This document shows, one piece after another, positions 44,489-52,075 of a stretch of DNA of 64,000 bases. Location of the stretch: NCBI RefSeq assembly GCF_017811755.1, contig NZ_JADDJF010000011.1, positions 1 to 64,000 on the forward strand. Reading direction: 5' to 3'. Position 1 is the stretch's first letter; every line of letters begins with the position of its first letter. Under the pieces are notes generated by a model. It was given only the letters and a program-made list of their open reading frames with translations, was not told where the DNA came from and did not search any database. A program made the translations under genes and the position numbers. Origin of the DNA: Pararhodobacter sp. SW119 (lineage in GTDB: Bacteria; Pseudomonadota; Alphaproteobacteria; Rhodobacterales; Rhodobacteraceae).

Positions 44489-44517
44489 CCTCGCCCCCGG
44501 TCGGACCGGGGACGAGG
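44489..44517 (-). promoter_or_regulatory. Hairpin between TRAP binding protein and DctQ genes
   Basis: CCTCG-C-CCCCGGT and ACCGGGG-A-CGAGG form a 13-base stem with one internal mismatch in the dctP-dctQ gap; there is no T-run. As in the peptide importer, it may stabilise the upstream mRNA or reduce read-through so that the binding protein is more abundant. Confidence 0.65.
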
Positions 44518-44530
44518 CAGGTTGCCGAAA

Positions 44531-45640
44531 TCAGCCAAGATCGTCGAGGTCGAAGAACCGTTCGCGCGCATCGAGGAAGGTCTTGTCGGTCCCCTCGGTC
44601 CGGGCGCGCAGGATGTTCAGCGACTCCACGAAGCTTTCCGCGGTGCGCTTGGTCAGCGGGTCGTTGCTGTCCAGGATCTCGGTCAGCAGTTCCTTCGCCG
44701 CATCGGCCCCGGCTTCCAGGATGCTGTCGGGGAAGGCCGAGTGCGCGGTCACGCCATGCTCGTTGACCAGCGTCGCCAGGGCGCGCGGGTCGTTGGCGTA
44801 GAAGTCCGACGCGACCTGGTCGTATTCGGCCTGGCAGACATCCTCGATGATGCGCTGCAGGTTCGACGGCAGCGCCTCGAACTTGGCCTTGTCGACGACC
44901 AGTTCGGTCGCCAGTCCCGGCTCGATGAAGGACGAGGTGTAGTAGTGCTTGCGCACCTGGTGGAAGCCCAGCGCCAGGTCGTTGTAGGGCCCGACGAACT
45001 CGGCCGCGTCCAGCGTGCCGGTCTGCAGCGCGGCAAAGATCTCGCCCGCCGCGAGGTTGGTCACCGACGCCCCCATCTTCTGCCAGACCTGGCCGCCCAG
45101 GCCCGGCGTGCGGAAGCGCATGCCCTGCACGTCGTCGATGCCGGTCAGTTCGTTCGAGAACCAGCCGCCGGCCTGCGTGCCGGTATCGCCGGACAGGAAG
45201 CCCTTGACCCCGAACTGGTCGTAGATCTCGTCCCAGATTTCCTGGCCGCCCATGTAGCGCACCCAGGCCGCCAGCTCGCGCGAGGTCATGCCGTAGGGCA
45301 CCCCGGTGAAGAACGACAGGCCGACCGACTTGTTCTGCCAGTAATAGGCCGCGCCGTGGCTCATCTCGGCCGAGCCGTCGATGACCGCGTCAAGCGATTG
45401 CAGCGCCGGCACCATCTCGCCGGCGGTGAAGACCTGGATGGTCAGCTGCCCGTCGGTCGCGGCGGTGATCCGCTCCGCAAGCCGCTGGGCACCCACGCCC
45501 AGACCGGGAAAGTTGCGTGGCCAGGTGGTGACCATGCGCCAGGTCGTGTTGCCCTGCGCGATGGCCGGTGCGGCCAGGGTGCCGGTCGCTGCCGCAGCGG
45601 TCCCGACAGCCGAAGTCCGAAGAAAAGAGCGGCGATCCAT
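44531..45640 (-). CDS. TRAP substrate-binding protein, TakP-like
   Basis: A 369-residue periplasmic protein with a twin-arginine-type leader (RRSFLR at residues 4-9, cleavage near APAIAQ). WRMVTTWPRNFPGLGVGAQR, FTAGEMVPALQSLDAV and SGDTGTQAGGWFSNE place it in the TakP-like branch, whose members bind alpha-keto acids or related monocarboxylates. RFRTPGLGGQVWQ and DAAEFVGPYNDLALGF include the usual carboxylate-binding Arg and Asn/Asp. It is the first gene of the TRAP operon; upstream, minus-strand TTATAA could be a -10 box, and TGCCCCGCGGGGCA at 45672-45685 is a perfect dyad. Confidence 0.9.
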   Translation of the reverse strand: MDRRSFLRTSAVGTAAAATGTLAAPAIAQGNTTWRMVTTWPRNFPGLGVGAQRLAERITAATDGQLTIQVFTAGEMVPALQSLDAVIDGSAEMSHGAAYYWQNKSVGLSFFTGVPYGMTSRELAAWVRYMGGQEIWDEIYDQFGVKGFLSGDTGTQAGGWFSNELTGIDDVQGMRFRTPGLGGQVWQKMGASVTNLAAGEIFAALQTGTLDAAEFVGPYNDLALGFHQVRKHYYTSSFIEPGLATELVVDKAKFEALPSNLQRIIEDVCQAEYDQVASDFYANDPRALATLVNEHGVTAHSAFPDSILEAGADAAKELLTEILDSNDPLTKRTAESFVESLNILRARTEGTDKTFLDARERFFDLDDLG

Positions 45641-45788
45641 GTATTCCCTCCCAAGAAACTTTTTTCCACAGTGCCCCGCGGGGCAGTGCGCGTGACCTTA
45701 TAACCGCAGTTCTGCCGCTCTGAAAACGCTTTTCTGCCGGAAAGGTAAGTGCGGAAGATGACTTTCGCGCCAGCGTCGGACCCAATGT

Positions 45789-46703
45789 TCACCGGGGGTT
45801 GCGCAGGTTCAGCCAGTTCGCTCCGAAGATGATCGCGGCGCCGAGGAAGACCCAGGGGTCCAGCGCCTCGGCGTAAAGCCAGACGCCGACCAGCGCGATG
45901 ATCGGCAGTCGCGCAAACTCCATCGGCGCCACGATCGAGGCCGGCGCCAGCCCCAGCGCCGAGGTCAGCGCGTAATGCGCGCTGAGCCCGGTCAGCCCGA
46001 CGACGAAGAGCCACGGCACCAGCGCCGCCGAGGGCCAGGTGAAGCCGCCCAGGAACGACAGCGCCAGCCCGAAGAAGGTCTGCAGCAGCGTCATCCAGAA
46101 CAGCACGCAGAGCACGTTGTCATGGCGCATCAGCATCTTGGTCAGCATCAGGTTCATGCCGAAGCCCAGCGCCGCCAGAAGCCCGGCCAGATGCCCCGCG
46201 CCGACCGGCTGCACCCCCGGCTGCGCCACCACCAGCACGCCGATGAACCCCACGCCCGCCAGTCCCGCCTTGCGCCAGGTCAGCCGCTCGCCCAGCACCA
46301 GCGGCGCCAGCAGCACCACCCACAGCGGCATGGTGAATTCCAGCGCCACTAGCTGCGACAGCGGGATCGCCATGATCCCGTAGAACCACAGGTTCTGCCC
46401 GGCGAAGTGAAAGACGTTGCGCGCCAGATGCAGCCCCGGCTGCGCGGTGCGCACCTGCGCCAGGCCCGGCCGGCTGAGCGTGACCAGCGTGGCGATGACC
46501 GCAAACCCGATCATGGACCGCCAGAACATCAGCTGGAACGAGGTCAGTTCCGCCTGCACCGCCCGTCCGCCGACCGCCATCAGCGTGAAGGACGCGATCG
46601 CGCCCAGCATCCACACCGCCGCCTTGACCGGCTGCGCCGGCGCCTCGGCCCGTTCGACCGCCGCCGCCGCCCCGCGCCCCATCCCCGGTGTGATCCGTGC
46701 CAT
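45789..46703 (-). CDS. DMT-superfamily transporter (EamA domains)
   Basis: A 304-residue inner-membrane protein with ten predicted helices in two EamA repeats. Readable pieces are LTSFQLMFWRSMIGFAVIAT, LGERLTWRKAGLAGVGFIGV and APMEFARLPIIALVGVWLYA. Members export metabolites such as amino acids or S-adenosylmethionine; the substrate is not predictable. It is divergent from the aminotransferase gene across a 595-bp region holding repeat H. Confidence 0.9.
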   Translation of the reverse strand: MARITPGMGRGAAAAVERAEAPAQPVKAAVWMLGAIASFTLMAVGGRAVQAELTSFQLMFWRSMIGFAVIATLVTLSRPGLAQVRTAQPGLHLARNVFHFAGQNLWFYGIMAIPLSQLVALEFTMPLWVVLLAPLVLGERLTWRKAGLAGVGFIGVLVVAQPGVQPVGAGHLAGLLAALGFGMNLMLTKMLMRHDNVLCVLFWMTLLQTFFGLALSFLGGFTWPSAALVPWLFVVGLTGLSAHYALTSALGLAPASIVAPMEFARLPIIALVGVWLYAEALDPWVFLGAAIIFGANWLNLRNPR

Positions 46704-46876
46704 CCGCCGCCCCCTTGCGCGCGGTCATCACCCAATTCGGGGCCGGGGGCAATGGCGGCCCCTCGGCCTCGCGGGCGTCCTTTCCGACGTCGGGTCTGCC
46801 AGACGCCTCGGCGGCGACGACCTACCCGCGTGGCAGCCCCGGGGCGAAAAGCGACGCCCGCCCGGCCGTGCGACCT

Positions 46877-47065
46877 ACCAGATGCGGTATGCGCCGGCAC
46901 GCCAAACACAAAACGCCCCGAAAATCGCGCGAAAGTCCGCGCCGCGAAAACGTCGATTCTTTTCATTATCGGGCGAAAAACGTTTCTTACTCTCGAAATA
47001 TCGCCGAATTTCGGAAACGAGCGACAGTTTTTCCGGCCGAGGACGCTGTTGCTCACGCGTGAGCA
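46877..47065 (+). repeat. 189-bp intergenic repeat, copy H, ending in a palindrome
   Basis: It starts ACCAGATGCGGTATGCGC and contains CACAAAACGCCCCGAAAA, both shared with copy I at 54557 at the same offsets, and ends GTTG directly against the perfect palindrome TGCTCACGCGTGAGCA (47050-47065). The total length equals copy I. On the minus strand both copies can be read as similar peptides (FGAFCVW and FGAFCGW), but no start or ribosome site supports a gene. The rest of the 46704-47298 gap shows nothing else recognisable; it is divergent, so promoters for both neighbours must lie here. Confidence 0.7.
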
Positions 47066-47298
47066 TCTTCCCGCCCCATGGCGGCGCGGCCGCGGCGCGC
47101 TCAGATCGTCGACGACGTCCCCGGGGCGCACGAAGACCCACTCCCCCGAAACCGCCATTGCACCCCCTCCGCAAAGCACGGTATCAGGGAAGGGCGGTAT
47201 CGACAGCGGCTTTCCGGTATCGCTCTCGCCCCGCGGGGTCCATCCTGCGGGCCTTGGATTCACCGCGCCGACAGGCTGCGACGACGGGGGGCTTTCCC

Positions 47299-48684
47299 AT
47301 GGATGACGCCATCAACCGCAACGACCTGAGCCACGTGATCGCGGCCGACCGCGCCCATGTCTGGCATCAGTTGAGCCAGCACAAGCAGTACGAGAAGATC
47401 GACCCCCGCGTCATCGTCGAGGGCAAGGGCCTGCGTGTCTGGGACGCCACGGGGCGCGAGACGCTGGATGCCGTCTCGGGCGGGGTCTGGACGGTCAACG
47501 TCGGCTACGGGCGCGAATCGATCGCCAATGCGGTGCGCGACCAGCTTCTGAAGATCAACTTCTTCGCCGCCGCCGCCGGATCGGTGCCCGGCGCGCTCTT
47601 TGCCGAGGCGCTGATCGAGAAGATGCCGGGGATGAGCCGCGTCTACTATTCCAACTCGGGATCGGAGGCGAACGAGAAGGCCTACAAGATGGTCCGCCAG
47701 ATCGCCCACCGCCGCCACGGCGGCAAGAAGTGGAAGATCCTCTACCGCGACCGCGACTACCACGGCACCACCATCGCCGCGCTCGCCTCCGGCGGGCAGG
47801 AGGAACGCAAGGCGCAGTACGGCCCCTTCCCGCCGGGCTTCGTCGAGGTGCCGCATTGCCTCGAATACCGCAGCCAGTGGGGCGCGGTGTCGGACTACGG
47901 CCTGCGCGCGGCGAACGCCATCGAGGAGGTGATCGAACGCGAGGGCCCCGACACGGTCGGCGCTATCATCCTGGAGCCGATCACCGCCGGCGGCGGCGTC
48001 ATCATCCCGCCCGAGGGCTACTGGCCCCGCGTGCAGGAGATCTGCCGCAAGCACGACATCCTGCTGATCATCGACGAGGTGGTCTGCGGACTGGGCCGCA
48101 CCGGCACCTGGTTCGGCTACCAGAACTACGACATCAAGCCCGACATCGTGACCATGGCCAAGGGCGTCGCCTCGGGCTACGCGGCGATTTCCTGCACGGT
48201 CACGACCGAGCGCGTTTTTGAGATGTTCAAGGACGACGCCGAGGACCCCATGAGCTACTTCCGCGACATCTCGACCTTCGGCGGCTGCACCGCCGGCCCG
48301 GCCGCGGCGCTGGAGAACATGCGCATCATCGAGGCGGAGGGGCTGCTGGAGAACACGCTCACGATGGGTGCGCGGCTGATGGACAACCTGCGCGCGCTGA
48401 TGGAAAAGCACGAGGTCATCGGCGACGTCCGTGGCATGGGGCTTTTCTGCGGCGCCGAACTGGTCGCGGACCGGGCGACGAAGGAACCGCTGCCCGAAAA
48501 GCAGGTCGCCGCCGTCGTCGCCGCGACCATGGCCCGCGGCGTGCAGATCGGCATGACCAACCGCTCGGTGCCGGGGCTGAACAACACGCTGACCCTCAGC
48601 CCCGCGCTGATCGTCACCGCGGCCGAGATCGACCGCATCACCGACGCCATCGACGGCGCGCTGAGCGACGTGATCGGCGCCTGA
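47299..48684 (+). CDS. tpa: Taurine:pyruvate aminotransferase-like class III aminotransferase
   Basis: A 461-residue PLP enzyme of the class III (omega) aminotransferases. LDAVSGGVWTVNVGYGRESI, YSNSGSEANEKAYKMVRQIA, GGKKWKILYRDRDYHGTTIA and TWFGYQNYDIKPD, with the PLP Lys in TMAKGVASGYAAIS, resemble what I recall of taurine-pyruvate aminotransferases, which turn taurine into sulfoacetaldehyde. The xsc, pta and tauABC genes expected beside a taurine pathway are absent, so other omega-amino acids are possible. No other nearby gene is clearly linked. Confidence 0.75.
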   Translation: MDDAINRNDLSHVIAADRAHVWHQLSQHKQYEKIDPRVIVEGKGLRVWDATGRETLDAVSGGVWTVNVGYGRESIANAVRDQLLKINFFAAAAGSVPGALFAEALIEKMPGMSRVYYSNSGSEANEKAYKMVRQIAHRRHGGKKWKILYRDRDYHGTTIAALASGGQEERKAQYGPFPPGFVEVPHCLEYRSQWGAVSDYGLRAANAIEEVIEREGPDTVGAIILEPITAGGGVIIPPEGYWPRVQEICRKHDILLIIDEVVCGLGRTGTWFGYQNYDIKPDIVTMAKGVASGYAAISCTVTTERVFEMFKDDAEDPMSYFRDISTFGGCTAGPAAALENMRIIEAEGLLENTLTMGARLMDNLRALMEKHEVIGDVRGMGLFCGAELVADRATKEPLPEKQVAAVVAATMARGVQIGMTNRSVPGLNNTLTLSPALIVTAAEIDRITDAIDGALSDVIGA

Positions 48685-48740
48685 CCCGCACACCGCACGC
48701 CCGCGCATCCCCCGGCAGTGACCGGGGGTGACCGGCCAAC

Positions 48741-48828
48741 GGAAGTTCTCCCGCCCCTCGTCAAGCTGCACGCTACGCGTGCAACCTTCCTCGCGTTGGG
48801 CCGGGCGCCGCACGCTTCGCGCGCGGCG
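48741..48828 (+). repeat. Hairpin-bearing intergenic repeat R2, copy 1
   Basis: Shared text with copy 2 (54340) includes GGAAGTTCTCCCGCCCCTCG and ACCTTCCTCGCGTTGGGCC. Between and after these blocks lie two hairpins whose arms differ from copy 2 but stay complementary: GCACGC-TAC-GCGTGC, and CGCCGCACGC-TTC-GCGCGCGGCG (one mismatch). It begins 57 bp after the aminotransferase stop and could act in mRNA 3' end formation. Confidence 0.75.
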
Positions 48829-48880
48829 AAAAGAGGCCCCGCCGCCTGGGGCGTGCACCCCCCAACGCCCCATACCTTTC

Positions 48881-48938
48881 CTGTCCGAAAGTATCCCGGG
48901 GGGTGAATTGGCGCAGCCAAGAGGGGGGCAGCGCGACC
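48881..48938 (+). repeat. TATCCCGGGGG intergenic repeat R3, copy 1
   Basis: CTGTCCGAAAGTATCCCGGG, then a run of G and an AGGGGGGCAGCGC tail, matches the copy at 53397. Repeats of this kind, in which GC-rich arms follow a TATCCCGGGG box, are to my knowledge common between genes in Rhodobacteraceae. The function is unknown. Confidence 0.65.
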
Positions 48939-49010
48939 CTTCACCGCCCCGGTCACAGCCCGGAATCCGCGGACTCAGGCGTTACCAGATCCCTGCCCCA
49001 CCGTTCGGAA

Positions 49011-49069
49011 CTGCCATACGCTTGCCATACGCTTGCCAGCCCCTTGCCATACACCCGCCAGCACCTTGC
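49011..49069. repeat. Imperfect 11-bp tandem repeat (TGCCATACGCT)
   Basis: About five units related to TGCCATACGCT follow one another at about 11-bp intervals (for example TGCCATACGCTTGCCATACG, then TTGCCAGCCCC and TTGCCATACACC). One helical turn per unit would place protein contacts on one face. It lies 80 bp from the 3' end of the sugar transferase gene, an unusual place for an operator. The remainder of the 48685-49148 gap consists of R2, R3 and unremarkable GC-rich DNA. Confidence 0.55.
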
Positions 49070-49148
49070 TTGCGGGCCGAAATCGCCCCTCCGCCGGTCT
49101 GGAAAACCCCGCGACAGGTGGTCGTCCGCGCGCCCCTTTCGCGCGGCC

Positions 49149-49754
49149 TCACCGGATCGCGCGCCGCGCCGTCCGCGCGATCAGCAGCAGATCGAGGCAG
49201 AGGTTCCGCCGCCGCTGGTAGATCAGGTCCAGCCGCGCCTTGCGGGGAATACAGGCCCGGCAATAGATCGCGTCGGTCTCCTGCCGCGTCCGCGCGCGCG
49301 CCAGCAGGCGCTCCTCGTGGCGGTGAAACTGCAGCGTCGCCAGCCCGCTGATCCCGGGGCGCGAGCGCAGGACACGGGCGTAAAGCTGCGGGAATCGCTC
49401 GACATATTCCCGCAGGGGCGGGCGCGGGCCGATGAAGCTCATGTCGCCCGCCAGCACGTTCCAGAGCTGCGGCAACTCGTCCAGGCGCATCCGCCGCAGC
49501 ACCCGCCCCGTCCGCGTGATCCGCCCCGCCTTGTCACCGCCCGAGACCCCCGAGTCGCCGGAATCGGGGCGCATGGTGCGGAACTTCCACAGCGTGAACG
49601 GCCGACCCGGCGCGCGCATCCGCTCGGACGCATAGAAAACCGGCCGCCCATCCAGACAAAGCACCAGAAGCGCGATCACCGCCATGACCGGCACCGCCGG
49701 CACCAGCAGCACCAGCGCCAGCAAAAGGTCGAGCGCCCGCTTGCCGAACGTCAT
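49149..49754 (-). CDS. Sugar transferase for polysaccharide assembly (PglC/WcaJ-like)
   Basis: A 201-residue monotopic enzyme with a single N-terminal hydrophobic segment (LLLALVLLVPAVPVMAVIAL). PFTLWKFRTM, RLDELPQLWNVLAGDMSFIG and PRPPL are the conserved phosphoglycosyl-transferase motifs. It transfers a sugar phosphate to the lipid carrier undecaprenyl phosphate, the first step of exopolysaccharide or O-antigen repeat synthesis. The C-terminal part is short and basic. A GTG at 49766 is an alternative start. It follows the epimerase gene by 43 bp. Confidence 0.88.
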   Translation of the reverse strand: MTFGKRALDLLLALVLLVPAVPVMAVIALLVLCLDGRPVFYASERMRAPGRPFTLWKFRTMRPDSGDSGVSGGDKAGRITRTGRVLRRMRLDELPQLWNVLAGDMSFIGPRPPLREYVERFPQLYARVLRSRPGISGLATLQFHRHEERLLARARTRQETDAIYCRACIPRKARLDLIYQRRRNLCLDLLLIARTARRAIR

Positions 49755-49797
49755 GCCACCGCCCACCGGCCGCGATGCACCCCGCGCGCAAGCCGCC

Positions 49798-50682
49798 TCA
49801 TCCCGCCTCCGTGCAGGCCCGCCACTGCGCCACCATCTCGGCCGCGGTGCTTTCCCGGGGCGCGAAATGCACCACGCGGCACAGCGCCCGGCAGTCGAGC
49901 GTCAGGCGCTCCACCGCATCCGGCGGCGCCTTCTGCCAGTGCCAGGCAAAGCCCGTCGCGCGGGCCAGTTCGACCATCGCCATCGGTGCCGGCGCCGCGA
50001 CATTCAGCACCGGGGGCAGGTCGGGCAACTCCGCCAATGTCTCGATCACCCGCGTCAACGACATCGGCCCGATATAGGACCGCACCGGCCCGCCGCCGTT
50101 GGGAAAGCGGTCGATCGCCAGCGGTCCCGGCGCGTTCAGCAACAGCGCGTCCGCGCCGGCGACATTGCCGATGCGCATGCAGCAGACCGAAAGCCCGCGT
50201 TGCCGCCATTCGCTCGCCGCCGCCTCCATCGCCCGTTTCGCCGCGCCGTAGGCCGAGGGCGCAACCGCCGGCGCCTCGTCCTCGCGCCAGGGCGCGGCGC
50301 GACCCAGGCCATAAACAGCGGCCGAGGAGGCCAGCAGGACCCTCCCGATCCCGGCTTCGTCCGCAGCCTGCAGGCAGGCCGCCGCCAGCCGCCCGTTGAG
50401 CGTCATCGACGCGTCGTCTCCGGAGGAGGGTGTGACCCCGGCAAACATCACCATGGCGCGGGGCGTCCCGGCGGAACGGACATAGGCGCGCAGGGCCGCC
50501 GCGCCCTCGTCCAGCGGTGACCAGCGCATGAAGGGCAGTGCCGCGCGCAACCGCGCAGCGCGGGTCTGCAGGCAGACCGGTGCGCCGGCCGCCGCCCAGT
50601 GCGACGACAGAAGTCGCCCGACCCGTCCGCTCGCCCCGATGACAAGCAACTCGGGTGTGGTTGCGGAATCACTCCTCGGCAT
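49798..50682 (-). CDS. NAD-dependent epimerase/dehydratase (extended SDR)
   Basis: A protein of 294 residues from the chosen ATG (305 from an alternative at 50715). ELLVIGASGRVGRLLSSHWA is the Rossmann GxxGxxG motif, and YGAAKRAME the catalytic Tyr-x-x-x-Lys, with SSAAVYG before it. A sugar-nucleotide substrate is likely because a sugar transferase gene follows. AAGG lies about 11 bases before 50682, and no site is seen for 50715. It is divergent from paaG. Confidence 0.82.
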   Translation of the reverse strand: MPRSDSATTPELLVIGASGRVGRLLSSHWAAAGAPVCLQTRAARLRAALPFMRWSPLDEGAAALRAYVRSAGTPRAMVMFAGVTPSSGDDASMTLNGRLAAACLQAADEAGIGRVLLASSAAVYGLGRAAPWREDEAPAVAPSAYGAAKRAMEAAASEWRQRGLSVCCMRIGNVAGADALLLNAPGPLAIDRFPNGGGPVRSYIGPMSLTRVIETLAELPDLPPVLNVAAPAPMAMVELARATGFAWHWQKAPPDAVERLTLDCRALCRVVHFAPRESTAAEMVAQWRACTEAG

Positions 50683-50756
50683 TGCGCGGCAAACCTTTTC
50701 CCCCAACCCATTCATGCCACAACCGAGGGTGGTCGGCCAGCATTCAGATTATCGTT

Positions 50757-50768
50757 GACCGATCGGTC
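50757..50768. promoter_or_regulatory. Palindromic operator at the paaG promoter
   Basis: GACCGATCGGTC is a perfect 12-bp dyad that overlaps a -35-like TTGACC (50755-50760), 59 bp before the paaG start. TetR-type phenylacetate repressors are reported to bind ACCGAnCGGT-like dyads, and a TetR gene ends this cluster, so it is the likely site. It also lies upstream of the divergent epimerase gene. Confidence 0.65.
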
Positions 50769-50826
50769 GGCCTATGTAACCTTGCCGCGATCGCAAGGGT
50801 GGGCAGGCTCGGCAACTGGGGTGGAC

Positions 50827-51615
50827 ATGGCGCAAACCGGAACGATCCTGACCGCGCTTTCGGATGGCGTCTGGAAGCTCACGCTCAACCGGCCCGACCG
50901 GATGAACGCCTTCGTCGCGGACATGCATCTGGAATTGCGCGCCGCACTGGATCGGGCGCGGACCGACGACGCGGTGCGCGCGGTCCTGATCACCGGCGCC
51001 GGCAGGGGCTTCTGCGCCGGGCAGGATCTGGGCGAACGCGACCCGCACAAGGGGCGGGCTGACCTGGGCCAGACCATCGGGCAGTTCTACAACCCGCTGA
51101 TCCGCCAGATCCGCGCGCTCGACAAACCCGTCGTCTGCGCCGTCAACGGTGTCGCCGCCGGCGCCGGCGCCAGCATCGCGCTGGCCTGCGACATCGTGCT
51201 CGCCGCCGAATCGGCCCGCTTCATTCAGGCTTTCTCGAAGCTCGGCCTTGTGCCCGATGCCGGCGGCAGCTGGTCGCTTGCCCGACTGCTCGGCGAGGCG
51301 CGCGCCAAGGCGCTGGCGCTGACCGCCGAGCCGGTCTCGGCCACGCAGGCCGCCGACTGGGGCCTGATCTGGAAAGCGCTGCCCGATGCGCAACTGATGC
51401 CCGAGGCCGAGGCGCTGGCCGCGCGCCTCGCCGCCGGTCCGACCCTGGGGCTGGGCCTGACCAAGCGCGCGATCCAGGCGGCCAGCATCAACCCGCTCGA
51501 CACCCAGCTCGAGCTTGAGCTGGAGTTCCAGCGCCGCGCCGGCCAGTCGGACGACTACGCCGAGGGCGTCGCGGCCTTCCTCGACAAGCGCGCGCCGCAG
51601 TTCAAGGGACGCTGA
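50827..51615 (+). CDS. paaG: Phenylacetate pathway enoyl-CoA isomerase
   Basis: A 262-residue crotonase-fold protein. LTLNRPDRMNAF opens the domain, ITGAGRGFCAGQDLGERDPH forms the oxyanion hole with the GQDL typical of PaaG, and VNGVAAGAGASIALACDIVL and FSKLGLVPDAGGSW follow. It isomerises ring-1,2-epoxyphenylacetyl-CoA to the oxepin. It is first in the run paaG-paaI-paaK-TetR. The ring-epoxidase genes paaABCDE and paaZ are not in the window. Confidence 0.88.
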   Translation: MAQTGTILTALSDGVWKLTLNRPDRMNAFVADMHLELRAALDRARTDDAVRAVLITGAGRGFCAGQDLGERDPHKGRADLGQTIGQFYNPLIRQIRALDKPVVCAVNGVAAGAGASIALACDIVLAAESARFIQAFSKLGLVPDAGGSWSLARLLGEARAKALALTAEPVSATQAADWGLIWKALPDAQLMPEAEALAARLAAGPTLGLGLTKRAIQAASINPLDTQLELELEFQRRAGQSDDYAEGVAAFLDKRAPQFKGR

Positions 51616-51617
51616 GC

Positions 51618-52067
51618 ATGACGCCCGAGGGTCTCGCCCGCGCCAGTGCCGACGCGATGTGGCAGGGCGATCTGGCCTCGCAATCTCTGGGCATGGCGAT
51701 CGATGACATCGGACCGGGTCGCGCCACGCTGTCGATGACCGTGCGCGACGAGATGACCAATGGCCACAAGACCTGCCACGGCGGCTTCATCTTCACGCTG
51801 GCCGACAGCGCCTTCGCCTTCGCCTGCAACAGCTACAACCAGCGCACGGTGGCGCAGATGGCGGCGATCACCTTCCTCGCCCCCGCCTTCGCCGGCGACC
51901 GGCTGACCGCCACCGCGCACGAGGTCGCCCGCGCGGGCCGCAGCGGCATCTACGACATCCGCGTCACCAACCAGGACGGCCAGCAGATCGCCGAGTTCCG
52001 CGGCCATTCGCGCACGGTGAAGGGCACGCATCTGCCCGTCGATCCCGGTAACACCCCATCCGAGTGA
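51618..52067 (+). CDS. paaI: Phenylacetate pathway thioesterase PaaI
   Basis: A 149-residue hotdog-fold acyl-CoA thioesterase. GHKTCHGGFIFTLADSAFAF holds the catalytic Asp region, and TFLAPAFAGDRLTA and YDIRVTNQDGQQIAEFRG are typical. It releases CoA from dead-end hydroxyphenylacetyl-CoA intermediates. The ATG lies two bases after the paaG stop; AAGGGA near the paaG end serves as ribosome site. Confidence 0.9.
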   Translation: MTPEGLARASADAMWQGDLASQSLGMAIDDIGPGRATLSMTVRDEMTNGHKTCHGGFIFTLADSAFAFACNSYNQRTVAQMAAITFLAPAFAGDRLTATAHEVARAGRSGIYDIRVTNQDGQQIAEFRGHSRTVKGTHLPVDPGNTPSE

Positions 52068-52075
52068 GGAGACAT

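Noticed and set aside
43832-45703. A long plus-strand open frame opposite the TRAP genes
   Set aside because: Shadow frame of dctP and dctQ, with composition unlike a folded protein.
46877-47065. A small protein gene within the 189-bp repeat, because both copies can be read as FGAFCxW-type peptides
   Set aside because: The peptide similarity is fully explained by nucleotide similarity, and neither copy has a convincing start codon with a ribosome site.
49011-49069. A short CRISPR array
   Set aside because: Units are about 11 bp with no unique spacers between them, and no cas gene is present.
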